Positions 9,037 through 17,135 of a stretch of 64,000 nt of DNA are shown here, piece by piece (the stretch's first letter is position 1; every line of letters begins with the position of its first letter). Location of the stretch: assembly GCA_034003955.1 (NCBI GenBank), contig JAVEXO010000010.1, positions 1 through 64,000 on the forward strand, written 5' to 3'. The notes beneath the pieces were generated by a model. It ran no database searches. It was not told the DNA's origin and was given only the letters and a program-made list of their open reading frames with translations. This DNA is from SZUA-370 sp034003955 (lineage in GTDB: Bacteria > Spirochaetota > Spirochaetia > Treponematales > UBA12059). The position numbers and the translations under genes were made by a program.

Positions 9037-9684
9037 ATGGCAGACTTAGCCGGATTCAGCCGCTTTGCGCGCACCTATCAATCAGGTGAAATCATATTCT
9101 CGGAATATGAGCCGGGAGACAGTTTCTACCTGATACAGACCGGTCGAGTCCGAATAACAAAGATAGTCGGAGACATCGAGAAGAATATAGACATCCTGCA
9201 GGCTCCAGAAATATTCGGAGAGATGGCCATACTGGAAGGAGCTCCACGCTCAGCCACGGCCATAGCCCTGGAAACGGCCAAGGTGCTGGAGTTTAACCGC
9301 GCCAACTTCGAGATACTGATGATGGGCAACCCCCAGATAGCACTCAGGCTGCTAAAGGTTTTTACAAAGCGCATATACGACCAGAAACGTCGTTTCATGA
9401 TACTTACCCTGGATGACCCTCAGGCCAAGATAGCAGACGTGTTCTTGATGCTTGACGAGACCCAGGGCTCGATGAACCAGAGCGGCGAAGATACGGGTGA
9501 TAAGCGGGAATTCAAGGTGACGGTTGACGATGTAGCCCACTGGGCAGGCATGAACCCCCCCGAGGTTCAGACGCTCCTGGGTCATTTTGCTAATCAGCGT
9601 CGTGTAGAATTATACCCAGATCGTATCGTCGTCAAGAACATCAACGACTTCATACGATTCGTCAATTCTAAGCGTAAGAAATAG
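9037..9684 (+). CDS. Crp/Fnr-type regulator with cyclic-nucleotide-binding domain
   Basis: The 215-residue product has a CNB barrel (residues 10-125: EIIFSEYEPGDSFYLIQTG) with an intact phosphate-binding cassette, FGEMAILEGAPRSATA. A dimerisation helix follows, then a C-terminal winged-helix segment (TVDDVAHWAGMNPPEVQTLL), so it is probably a transcription regulator responding to cAMP or a related ligand. It is in an operon with the CNB-TPR gene, and the two may form a regulatory pair. Confidence 0.85.
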   Translation: MADLAGFSRFARTYQSGEIIFSEYEPGDSFYLIQTGRVRITKIVGDIEKNIDILQAPEIFGEMAILEGAPRSATAIALETAKVLEFNRANFEILMMGNPQIALRLLKVFTKRIYDQKRRFMILTLDDPQAKIADVFLMLDETQGSMNQSGEDTGDKREFKVTVDDVAHWAGMNPPEVQTLLGHFANQRRVELYPDRIVVKNINDFIRFVNSKRKK

Positions 9685-9731
9685 CGGCTCTTGCCTCCAA
9701 TGATGGTTTCCTGTATAGTCTCGCACGAATC

Positions 9732-9804
9732 GCCGAGATAGCTCACTTGGCAGAGCGGCGCACTCGTAATGCGCAGGTACCGAGTTCGATTCTCGGTCTC
9801 GGCT
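9732..9804 (+). tRNA. tRNA-Thr (anticodon CGT)
   Basis: The acceptor stem GCCGAGA (9732-9738) pairs with TCTCGGC (9797-9803), with a discriminator T. The D arm is GCTC/GAGC, the anticodon stem GCGCA/TGCGC holds the loop CTCGTAA, and the T arm is CCGAG-TTCGATT-CTCGG. Anticodon CGT (9765-9767) reads ACG (Thr). CCA is not encoded. Confidence 0.96.
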
Positions 9805-9843
9805 TGAATTAACCTGAAGTAAATCCTTTCAGGGAAACGAAAT

Positions 9844-9876
9844 ACGGGGGTGGCACCAAAATGTCACCCCCGTTTT
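9844..9876 (+). terminator. Rho-independent terminator after tRNA-Thr
   Basis: The 9-bp stem ACGGGGGTG/CACCCCCGT has a 12-base loop and is followed by TTTTC. Confidence 0.8.
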
Positions 9877-10039
9877 CAAAGCCGCAGACCGTAAAACAGA
9901 CCAGTAACCTGAGTAATTGAGCTTTTCTCCACATTTCCAACCCAAAAACGAAAACTACCGCCCAAAAAGCATAGTTATCGGTATGAGCCTTTTGTACCTC
10001 GTTTAGAACGGATGTCACAGAGGCTCAATTGGAGGAAAT

Positions 10040-10105
10040 ATGGGAAGAAAAAAACTGCCTTACACGATCCTTCCACCTGCTATAAAAGGCGCTTGCATCC
10101 TCTAG
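10040..10105 (+). CDS. possible 21-residue small ORF downstream of tRNA-Thr
   Basis: GGAGG followed by AAAT and ATG opens a basic peptide beginning MGRKKLPYTILPPAIKG, which ends at TAG 10105. The strong ribosome site is the only support. It could be a leader peptide, the leftover start of a lost gene such as an integrase, or chance. It overlaps the 3' end of the opposite-strand peptidase by four bases. Confidence 0.2.
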   Translation: MGRKKLPYTILPPAIKGACIL

Positions 10106-10974
10106 TCCGCCAGGCGGAGCACCTCTGGCCGGTATTCGAAATGGATTCTGTCGAACCAAAGCCACTTGCCGCCCCATACAAAGCCCTCGGATTCGAAGGC
10201 ATCGATGAAGGCAGCTGGCACCTGCCATATCTTGTTCTCCGGCAGGCTCCACCACTCCTCCACGCCTGCGTCAAAGGCCCAGCGCCAGTAGGCGTACCTT
10301 CCCAGGTAGGATCTTGGGATGATGTCTATAGCGCTTCCGTAGCTGTGGTAGCTACGCCGAGCCGTTCCGGCTATCTCGCGCCAGTGGAAACCCTGGATTT
10401 GGGCTAGAGTGGCCACGAAGGTCCGTAAATCGGAGTCTTGGGCTTCTGCCGCCCGGATGCGCCCTTCGACACGCCCAAGTGGCTCCGTGAGCAGGGAGTG
10501 AACCCGGACCCGTTTCCCGAGGAAGCTACGTTCAACCATACGTTTTTCGGCTTCGGCGGCCGAGGAGATGCCGTACAGCTTGTCAAGAAAGGCGTCGGAG
10601 CGGGGGCGGCTGTCAGTGTTTCCTGCCTGGTTCCGCGCTTTCAGCGCTTCGAGCTGCTGCGGGCTTGGCTCAGGCCGGCTCCAGGGGCCGCGTTTATAGG
10701 TGTAGAATCGTATGGGGACAAACTCTTCCCAGCGATCCCGCTCTTCCTCTGGAAGCATCCTGCCCTCTGCCCAGGAATACCAGTGCTCGCCTATTCGCAG
10801 CGCCCATTGGCCCTCACGTGGCTCCCTGGCCTGGATGCGATCGGGATACGCTTCCGCCAGGGCGCGGACCTCCCGTTCTCCAGGCAGAAAGGGGAATGCC
10901 GCCGCCGAAAACAAGCCTAGGGTGAGAGCCGCTGCCGCCATGATAAGGGACATTTTGCCAAGTGTTTTCATCAT
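10102..10974 (-). CDS. exported M15-family (VanY/endolysin-like) peptidase
   Basis: The 290-residue product has a signal peptide (residues 1-26, LGLFSAAAFPF). Its C-terminal half is a peptidase_M15-type zinc domain: RRSYHSYGSAIDIIPRS contains the SxHxxGxAxD zinc motif, and WFDRIHFEYRPE supplies the second His cluster (DxxHFE). This family cleaves D-Ala-D-Ala or L-Ala-D-Glu bonds in peptidoglycan, so it probably remodels the wall from the periplasm. The N-terminal 120 residues match nothing I know. The ribosome site is poor; ATG 10971 is an equally possible start. Confidence 0.82.
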   Translation of the reverse strand: MMKTLGKMSLIMAAAALTLGLFSAAAFPFLPGEREVRALAEAYPDRIQAREPREGQWALRIGEHWYSWAEGRMLPEEERDRWEEFVPIRFYTYKRGPWSRPEPSPQQLEALKARNQAGNTDSRPRSDAFLDKLYGISSAAEAEKRMVERSFLGKRVRVHSLLTEPLGRVEGRIRAAEAQDSDLRTFVATLAQIQGFHWREIAGTARRSYHSYGSAIDIIPRSYLGRYAYWRWAFDAGVEEWWSLPENKIWQVPAAFIDAFESEGFVWGGKWLWFDRIHFEYRPEVLRLAD

Positions 10975-11081
10975 GTATAAGATACAAAAAAGTAAGGCCT
11001 GGGCAAACGATCCCCTTCCCTTGACGCCCCTTGCCCAATTCCATACCCTTCATCGTAGATAGTGTAAGGAGCCATCGCCTC

Positions 11082-12443
11082 ATGAGTGTCTATGTTAACC
11101 GTTCCCTCAACTTGAAGCAGATATCCCTCATTGGTTTTGACATGGACTACACCCTTGTCCGCTACGATTCAGAGGCCTTTGAGTCGCTGACCCATGGTTG
11201 TGCCGCCAAGCTGCTAGTGTCTGAGCATGGCTATCCCAAGGCAGTAGAAGACTTGGTCTATGACGCGGAGCGTGCACTGGTCGGGCTTGTCATAGACAAA
11301 CGCAACGGCAATCTGCTCAAGCTAAGCCGCTACGGCAAGGTAAAGATGGCATGCCATGGGCTAGAGCCTCTTGACTTCAGGTTGATGAAGAGCGTCTACC
11401 AGAATTCTGCCATAGAGTTGTCTGATCCCGCCTTTCTGCCCCTCGATACCCTCTTTGCCATATCGACAGGGGTTCTGTACTCCCAGGTGATAGACCTGAA
11501 AAGCAAGGGAGTGGACCTGCCTAGCTTTGCCAGGATAGCAGAGGATGTGGCGGAGGCCGTTGATACGGTGCACAGGAATGGCTCCATAAAGAGCGTTGTC
11601 AGGAATGATTTTGCACGCTTCGTCATCCAGGATCCACTCGTGCCGGGTCTCCTGGAACGATACAAGGACTACGGCAAGAAGCTGATGATAATAACCAACT
11701 CAGACTATGCCTACACAAAAGCCTTGCTGGAATACGCGCTCGATCCATTCTGGAAGAACCATAGCAGTTGGCGGGATGTCTTTGACCTGGTCATAACCCT
11801 GGCCGACAAGCCTCGTTTCTTTGAATTCCCAAACCGCTTCCTGGCCATAGACCCCGATTCAGGGCTCATGAGCAATCACGACGGTTCCGTGGCTACCGGC
11901 CTGTTTCAGGGCGGCTGGTTCCAGCCACTGCAACGGGACATGGGGCTGGATGGCCGCGAGATACTGTATCTAGGCGATCATATCTACGGCGATGTGGTGT
12001 CTATAAAGATGAAGTGCGACTGGAGGACCGGTCTTGTGCTCGATGACCTTACCAGGGAGTTGTCGAGCCTCAAGGCGGCAGAAGGCCTGCAAAGAGACAT
12101 AGACCTGCTGATGGAGCGTAAGGAACATATAGAAAACCAGGTCAACCACATGGAACTGGAGCGTTATGAAGGGCAGGCGACAGACAGAAAGGCCTTGGAC
12201 GCCCTTTTTGAGGAGTCTGATAGCATCAATCTTGCAATATCAGAGAAGTTGACAGAGCACCGCCGATTCTTTAATCCCCATTGGGGAGAGGTCTTGCGTG
12301 CCGGCCAGGAGGAAAGCCGCTACGCCGGGCAGATAGACGGCTATGCCTGCATTTACATGACGAAGGTCTCCGATCTGTACGAATATTCTGCCAAGACATA
12401 CTTCAGGCCACGGCGCCGGCTCTTACCTCATGAGCTAAGCTGA
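11082..12443 (+). CDS. HAD-superfamily 5'-nucleotidase
   Basis: The 453-residue product belongs to the HAD-IG 5'-nucleotidase family (cN-II-like), which removes 5'-phosphate from nucleoside monophosphates such as IMP or GMP. Motif I is IGFDMDYTLVRYD (nucleophile and acid Asp), motif II LMIITNSDYAYT, and motif IV ILYLGDHIYGDVVSIK. A helical stretch at about 345-420 (LMERKEHIENQVNHMELE) looks coiled-coil. The start ATG 11082 is ten bases after AAGGAG. Confidence 0.88.
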   Translation: MSVYVNRSLNLKQISLIGFDMDYTLVRYDSEAFESLTHGCAAKLLVSEHGYPKAVEDLVYDAERALVGLVIDKRNGNLLKLSRYGKVKMACHGLEPLDFRLMKSVYQNSAIELSDPAFLPLDTLFAISTGVLYSQVIDLKSKGVDLPSFARIAEDVAEAVDTVHRNGSIKSVVRNDFARFVIQDPLVPGLLERYKDYGKKLMIITNSDYAYTKALLEYALDPFWKNHSSWRDVFDLVITLADKPRFFEFPNRFLAIDPDSGLMSNHDGSVATGLFQGGWFQPLQRDMGLDGREILYLGDHIYGDVVSIKMKCDWRTGLVLDDLTRELSSLKAAEGLQRDIDLLMERKEHIENQVNHMELERYEGQATDRKALDALFEESDSINLAISEKLTEHRRFFNPHWGEVLRAGQEESRYAGQIDGYACIYMTKVSDLYEYSAKTYFRPRRRLLPHELS

Positions 12444-12458
12444 ACACTGCTGTACCCC

Positions 12459-12487
12459 TTGATTCTGTCTGCCTCTATCACTATACT
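12459..12487 (+). promoter_or_regulatory. sigma-70 promoter of fusA leader
   Basis: TTGATT (12459-12464), a 17-base spacer and TATACT (12482-12487) form a near-consensus promoter. Transcription would start about 200 bases before the fusA ATG. Confidence 0.7.
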
Positions 12488-12494
12488 GCGACGA

Positions 12495-12690
12495 GAGTAC
12501 GTTTCTTTCAATCAACCGCGCTTCCCGCGCAATACCGATGCTTAAACGAAGCGGCTGCGAAGAACGCGGAGGTTTAGGGCCTTTAAGCCCGTGGGAGCTG
12601 GCTCGCGATCCAACTAACAGATCGACGTTACTCAAGGACGGCGTGCCTAGGGCGCCGGACCATACCCTGTTACTAAGGTAGAGGCAAGAC
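12495..12690 (+). ncRNA. structured fusA leader or independent small RNA
   Basis: The roughly 195 bases between the promoter and fusA contain several stems in a row: GCGC/GCGC near 12513, GGGC-CTTTAA-GCCC near 12575, CGATC/GATCG with a nine-base loop near 12606-12625, and CGGCG/CGCCG near 12640. I see no open frame and no terminator before fusA. The sequence does not match tmRNA, SRP RNA or RNase P motifs I know. A regulatory 5' UTR is the simplest reading, but an RNA of 6S size is not excluded. Confidence 0.35.
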
Positions 12691-14781
12691 ATGGCTTTCG
12701 ACATCACGAAGATGCGCAATATCGGTATCAGCGCCCACATCGACTCGGGCAAGACGACGCTATCCGAGCGTATCCTGTTTTATTGCAATAAGATACACGC
12801 AATCCATGAGGTTCGCGGCAAGGATGGCGTTGGCGCTACGATGGACTCCATGGAGTTGGAGCGTGAGCGTGGCATTACCATACAGTCGGCCGCCACGAAC
12901 GTGCAGTGGAAAGATTCCCCCATCAATCTTATAGATACCCCCGGTCACGTGGATTTTACCATAGAGGTTGAACGAGCCCTCCGTGTACTCGACGGAGCCG
13001 TCCTGGTTCTATGCTCCGTCGGTGGAGTACAATCCCAGACGCTTACCGTTGACCGTCAGCTCAAGCGCTACCATGTACCCCGCCTGGCCTTCATCAACAA
13101 GGCCGACCGTACTGGAGCCAATCCATACCGCGTCAAGAAGCAAATAGTGGAGAAGCTCGGTCTCAACGCCGCCTTCATCACCCTGCCCATCGGTCTTGAA
13201 GACAAGCTGGAGGGCCTGATCGACCTTGTATTGATGAAGGCCGTCTACTTCGATGGCGAGGGCGGTGTGGATATACGCTACGCAGAAATCCCTGCTCATC
13301 TCCAGGAAGATGCCGCCAAGCATCGTGAGGAGCTACTGGACAGCGCTTCCATGTTCTCAGACGAACTGGCCGAGGCATATCTTGAAGGCACGGAAACCGT
13401 CGAGATGGTAAAGGCCGCCATCCGCAAGGGAACGATCACCGGACAATTTGTACCGGTTTTCATTGGCTCCGCCTACAAGAACAAGGGCGTTCAGCTCCTG
13501 CTCAACGGCGTCGTCGATTACCTGCCGGATCCTACAGAAGTCAAGAACATAGCCCTGGACCTCGATGACGGAGAAAAGGAAAACGTTGTTCTATCAGACC
13601 CCAAGCTTCCCGTCGTCGCGCTGGCGTTCAAGCTGGAAGATGGACAATACGGTCAGTTGACATACGTACGCATCTATCAGGGTGAGCTGAGGAAGGGTAG
13701 CGAGCTCTTCAACACGCGGGCCCGCAAGAAGTTTAAGGTGGGCCGGCTCGTGCGTATGCACTCTGCGTCTATGGAAGACATCACAGAAGGTGGTCCTGGC
13801 GATATAGTGGCCCTGTTTGGCATAGATTGTGCCTCTGGTGACACCTTCTGCGACCCTTCAATCAACTTTGCCATGACATCCATGTTCGTACCCGACCCCG
13901 TCATATCGCTGGCTATAACCCCTTCTGACAAGAAGAGTTCAGATCAGATGTCGAAGGCGCTCAACCGCTTTACCAAGGAAGATCCTACCTTCCAGACATT
14001 CGTAGACCCAGAAAGCAACCAGACAATCATCAAGGGTATGGGTGAATTGCACCTTGAGGTGTACATAGAGCGCATGCGTCGCGAATACAAGTGTGATGTG
14101 ACGACAGGCATGCCCCAGGTGGCGTACCGCGAGGCCATAAGCCAGCGTGCCGAGTTTAACTACACGCACAAGAAGCAGACGGGCGGTTCCGGACAGTATG
14201 GCCGTGTGGCCGGATACATGGAGCCTAATGCCGACGCCGTCTATGAGTTTGTAGACTCGGTCAAGGGTGGAGCCATACCAAACGAGTATATCGTCTCCTG
14301 CGACAAGGGCTTCAAGGAAGCAACCAAGAAGGGATCTCTCATAGGGTTCCCCGTTGTAAACATCAGATGCGTCATAAATGACGGTGCAAGCCATCCGGTA
14401 GACTCATCAGATATAGCCTTCCAGTTGGCGTCTATCGGTTGTTTCAGGGAAGCCTACGAGAAGGCCAAGCCAGTCATCCTCGAACCCATCATGAAGGTTG
14501 TTGCCGAGGGGCCAGCCGAATTCCAGGGCAATATCTATGCCTCGGTCAATCAGCGTCGCGGCGTCATAACAGCCAGCACCGAGGAAGCGTCGTTCTGCCG
14601 GGTAGAGGCCGAAGTTCCGCTCTCCGAGATGTTTGGTTACTCTACGGTGCTTCGCTCCATGACTCAGGGCAAGGCCGAGTTCTCGATGGAATTCCTCAAG
14701 TATGGCAAGGTTCCAACCAGCGTCTCTGAACAACTCCGCAAGGAATACGAAGAGAAGCGACGCAAGGAACAAGGCCGATAG
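12691..14781 (+). CDS. fusA: elongation factor G
   Basis: The 696-residue GTPase moves tRNA-mRNA through the ribosome. G1 is AHIDSGKTTL, switch II DTPGHVDFT and G4 NKADR. Domain II follows (about 300-400), then domains III-V with QTGGSGQYGRVAGY. The 'HIDSGKTTLSERILFY' signature is that of the mitochondrial EFG1/spirochaete (spdEFG1) class, not the 'HIDAGKTTTTERIL(F/Y)Y' of ordinary bacterial FusA. By the known behaviour of that class it is the translocase rather than the recycling form. It has its own promoter and leader, and a terminator follows. Confidence 0.95.
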   Translation: MAFDITKMRNIGISAHIDSGKTTLSERILFYCNKIHAIHEVRGKDGVGATMDSMELERERGITIQSAATNVQWKDSPINLIDTPGHVDFTIEVERALRVLDGAVLVLCSVGGVQSQTLTVDRQLKRYHVPRLAFINKADRTGANPYRVKKQIVEKLGLNAAFITLPIGLEDKLEGLIDLVLMKAVYFDGEGGVDIRYAEIPAHLQEDAAKHREELLDSASMFSDELAEAYLEGTETVEMVKAAIRKGTITGQFVPVFIGSAYKNKGVQLLLNGVVDYLPDPTEVKNIALDLDDGEKENVVLSDPKLPVVALAFKLEDGQYGQLTYVRIYQGELRKGSELFNTRARKKFKVGRLVRMHSASMEDITEGGPGDIVALFGIDCASGDTFCDPSINFAMTSMFVPDPVISLAITPSDKKSSDQMSKALNRFTKEDPTFQTFVDPESNQTIIKGMGELHLEVYIERMRREYKCDVTTGMPQVAYREAISQRAEFNYTHKKQTGGSGQYGRVAGYMEPNADAVYEFVDSVKGGAIPNEYIVSCDKGFKEATKKGSLIGFPVVNIRCVINDGASHPVDSSDIAFQLASIGCFREAYEKAKPVILEPIMKVVAEGPAEFQGNIYASVNQRRGVITASTEEASFCRVEAEVPLSEMFGYSTVLRSMTQGKAEFSMEFLKYGKVPTSVSEQLRKEYEEKRRKEQGR

Positions 14782-14790
14782 CCATGCTGG

Positions 14791-14829
14791 GCATACGGGC
14801 TGGATATATTCTGGCCCGTTTGCGTTTTA
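14791..14829 (+). terminator. Rho-independent terminator after fusA
   Basis: GCATACGGGC pairs with GCCCGTTTGC (one T-T mismatch) around a 13-base loop and is followed by GTTTTAT. Confidence 0.7.
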
Positions 14830-14944
14830 TGGTTAACAGCCGTATACTTGATTTCGTGATACATATGGCGCGGTCCTGCGCGGCCGCTACAGAAAACGGT
14901 ATGTATACTTCACAAACACACAATAGACATTGTAAGGAGTTCCT

Positions 14945-15649
14945 ATGGTTAAAGAGGAGCTGATCAAGAAGAGCCCCGTTCGCATCCTCGAAAGAGGGAT
15001 AGAAGGCGGGCTCAAGGCCGGCAATATAGGCGTCATAGCGAGTCGCAAGGGTATAGGCAAGACGAGTGTGCTCGTCCAACTGGCTCTGGATAAGCTTATG
15101 CAGGGCAAGAAGATTATTCACGTGTCATTTACTACCCACACGAGTTATGTCATATCCTGGTATGAGAATATCTTTGCCGAGGTGGCAAAACGCAAGAACC
15201 TTGAAGATTTGTCCCTCATTCATGATGATCTCATGAAGAACCGCGTCATCATGAATTTCAATCAGGAAGGCGTGAGTACAGAGCAGATACTCAAGTCTCT
15301 CCGTGCCATGATAGTAGATGGTGGCTTCGAGGCCGATGCCGTCATAGCAGACGGTTTTGACTTTGCCAGGGCAGACCCATCGCATTTTGCAAAGGTTCGA
15401 GCCTTTGCCTCCGAGATGAAGCTGGAGTTCTGGTACTCATGCACCATGTCCGGCGAGGAGCCCTTGCTTGACAAGAAGAATATTCCTGTTATCCTCCGCT
15501 CCTTCCTGGATGAAATCACCGTGCTTATAGTCTTGGAGCCAAAGGTTGAATACATCCACTTCGTCGTTGTAAAGGACCACAACCGGATGAATCCCGAGGA
15601 TCTCAACATAAAACTGGACTCAAAGACGCTTTTAATAGCAGAGGCATAA
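14945..15649 (+). CDS. RecA/KaiC-like P-loop ATPase, function unknown
   Basis: The 234-residue cytoplasmic protein has a Walker A motif ASRKGIGKTS at about 32-41 after GLKAGNIGVI, which is the layout of DnaB/KaiC/RadA ATPases. A Walker B-like strand is DAVIADGFDF at about 135-144. It lacks the extra DNA-binding parts of RecA or RadA, and the exact role is unknown. It is a single gene with a good ribosome site (AAGGAG) and its own terminator. Confidence 0.7.
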   Translation: MVKEELIKKSPVRILERGIEGGLKAGNIGVIASRKGIGKTSVLVQLALDKLMQGKKIIHVSFTTHTSYVISWYENIFAEVAKRKNLEDLSLIHDDLMKNRVIMNFNQEGVSTEQILKSLRAMIVDGGFEADAVIADGFDFARADPSHFAKVRAFASEMKLEFWYSCTMSGEEPLLDKKNIPVILRSFLDEITVLIVLEPKVEYIHFVVVKDHNRMNPEDLNIKLDSKTLLIAEA

Positions 15650-15695
15650 GACAGGTCTGTCTCTTTGGACAGGATACTATATGACTATCATATCT

Positions 15696-15730
15696 AAGGA
15701 AGGCACCCTGAGCGGGTGCCTTCCTTTGTT
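15696..15730 (+). terminator. strong Rho-independent terminator
   Basis: A perfect 13-bp stem, AAGGAAGGCACCC / GGGTGCCTTCCTT, has the loop TGAGC and a TTTGTT tail. It ends the P-loop ATPase gene. Confidence 0.92.
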
Positions 15731-15763
15731 GGCGCGGACGACTACAAACAGAAGTGCATTTCA

Positions 15764-15772
15764 TGCTATGAT
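15764..15772 (+). promoter_or_regulatory. extended -10 promoter of the LarA-like/Bat cluster
   Basis: TGC followed by TATGAT is an extended -10 box 82 bases before the LarA-like start. No clear -35 is seen. Confidence 0.45.
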
Positions 15773-15807
15773 CGACGAGTCTCAGTATTTAATCATCGTG
15801 TCATACA

Positions 15808-15825
15808 GGCACTCTAACGAGTGCC
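15808..15825 (+). promoter_or_regulatory. leader hairpin before the LarA-like gene
   Basis: GGCACTC-TAAC-GAGTGCC is a perfect 7-bp hairpin between the extended -10 box and the ribosome site. It could stabilise the mRNA or serve as a protein-binding site. Confidence 0.4.
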
Positions 15826-15853
15826 GACTTAAATAAAACCGTAAGGATCGACG

Positions 15854-17122
15854 ATGGATATCGACGAATGCGTACATGCGAGCGGATCTGCAACCGCCTC
15901 CATATCGGACAAGGCGCTCGCCAGGGATTTCATCGAAGCGCTCGAGAGCATTGGCCCCAGACACCGCGTGCTGGCCATTCCGCCTGATGGCCTACGTAGC
16001 CAGGGGCGTGCCGATGTGTTGCTCAAGGCAGCCTATGACTATTATGGAGACTCGCTAGCCGCCGTCATGCCGGCACTGGGCAGGCATAGACCCATGGGGG
16101 ATGCCGCAATCCAGGCCATGTATCCAGGTGTTCCGCTTGGCCTATTCAGGCCCCACGACTGGAAACGTGACGTCATAGAGCTTGGCAGGGTGCCTGATAG
16201 TTTTGTCCGTGAGGTCTCAGACAATCGCTGTACCTTCGACTGGCCGGCTCAGGCCAACAGGCTAGCAGTCAATGGCGGCTTCGATCTTATAATGTCGATT
16301 GGCCAGGTGGTCCCTCATGAGTCGGTGGGCATGGCTAACTACAGCGACAACCTTTTTATTGGTGTAGGGGGCAAGGAAGGCATAGATAGGGCTCATTGGA
16401 TCGGTGCCGCCTATGGCATCGAGAACATCATGGGGCGCATAGAGACGCCTGTCCGTGCCGTCTTGGACCATGCCCAGGAACTCTTTGCCTCATCCATTCC
16501 CATGCTCTATGCCCTGACCGTTGTTGGAAGAGGCCAGACGAAGGGCTTGTTTGTAGGTTCCGGGCGGGATTCTTTTGCCAAGGCGGGAGCGCTGTCATCT
16601 GAGGTCAATGTAGAGTACCTGCCCAAGGCAGCCAAAAAGATTGTCGTCTTTCTTGATCCAGAACGGTACAAGTCAACATGGGTGGGCAACAGGGCCATCT
16701 ACCGCACCAGGTTGGCGATAGCGGATGGTGGTGAACTCCTCATAGTGGCACCAGGCATAGACAGCTTTGGCGAAGACAAGACTATAGACGAAACAATACG
16801 TGATTATGGGTACTGTGGCGTGGCAATGGCACGGGAACTCGTCGAGTCAGGAGAGCTGGCAGGAGAGCTGGCTGGTGCGTCCCATCTGGCCAACGGATCG
16901 ACCGAAGGCCGCTTCTCTGTGAGCTACGCAGCAGGGGGCCTCTCTAGAACAGACATAGAGGATGTAGGCTACGACTGGGCGGATTGTCAGGATGCTACCC
17001 GCCGCTACGATCCCGAGCTTCTCAAGGATGGTTTCAACGAAGTTGACGGGGAAGAGATATACTTTGTGAGGGATCCGGCCCTGGGACTGTGGGCTACGAG
17101 AGCCAGCCTGGGCAAGGCATAG
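15854..17122 (+). CDS. LarA-family (DUF2088) racemase homologue with altered cofactor site
   Basis: The 422-residue product aligns with the nickel-pincer racemase LarA. DGLRSQGRADVLL (about 45-57), LGRHRPM (His78 = LarA His108), VVPHESVG (His155 = His174) and DRAHWIG (His181 = His200) are present. The 26-residue spacing between the last two histidines equals that of LarA. At the position of Lys184, which carries the covalent nickel pincer, this protein has Asp165. Activity as a lactate racemase is therefore doubtful; another 2-hydroxyacid, or a non-pincer role, is possible. TAAGGA gives the start. It lies 13 bases before moxR. Confidence 0.8.
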   Translation: MDIDECVHASGSATASISDKALARDFIEALESIGPRHRVLAIPPDGLRSQGRADVLLKAAYDYYGDSLAAVMPALGRHRPMGDAAIQAMYPGVPLGLFRPHDWKRDVIELGRVPDSFVREVSDNRCTFDWPAQANRLAVNGGFDLIMSIGQVVPHESVGMANYSDNLFIGVGGKEGIDRAHWIGAAYGIENIMGRIETPVRAVLDHAQELFASSIPMLYALTVVGRGQTKGLFVGSGRDSFAKAGALSSEVNVEYLPKAAKKIVVFLDPERYKSTWVGNRAIYRTRLAIADGGELLIVAPGIDSFGEDKTIDETIRDYGYCGVAMARELVESGELAGELAGASHLANGSTEGRFSVSYAAGGLSRTDIEDVGYDWADCQDATRRYDPELLKDGFNEVDGEEIYFVRDPALGLWATRASLGKA

Positions 17123-17135
17123 AACGGAGTCGTAC

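Noticed and set aside
9809..10018. 69-codon minus-strand frame after the tRNA
   Set aside because: It spans the tRNA terminator, has no ribosome site and resembles nothing known.
12495..12690. Considered tmRNA, SRP RNA or RNase P RNA
   Set aside because: None of their conserved cores is present; left as an unassigned leader.
15696..15730. Perfect inverted repeat considered as a transposon end
   Set aside because: Short loop, T-rich tail and position after a stop codon mark it as a terminator.
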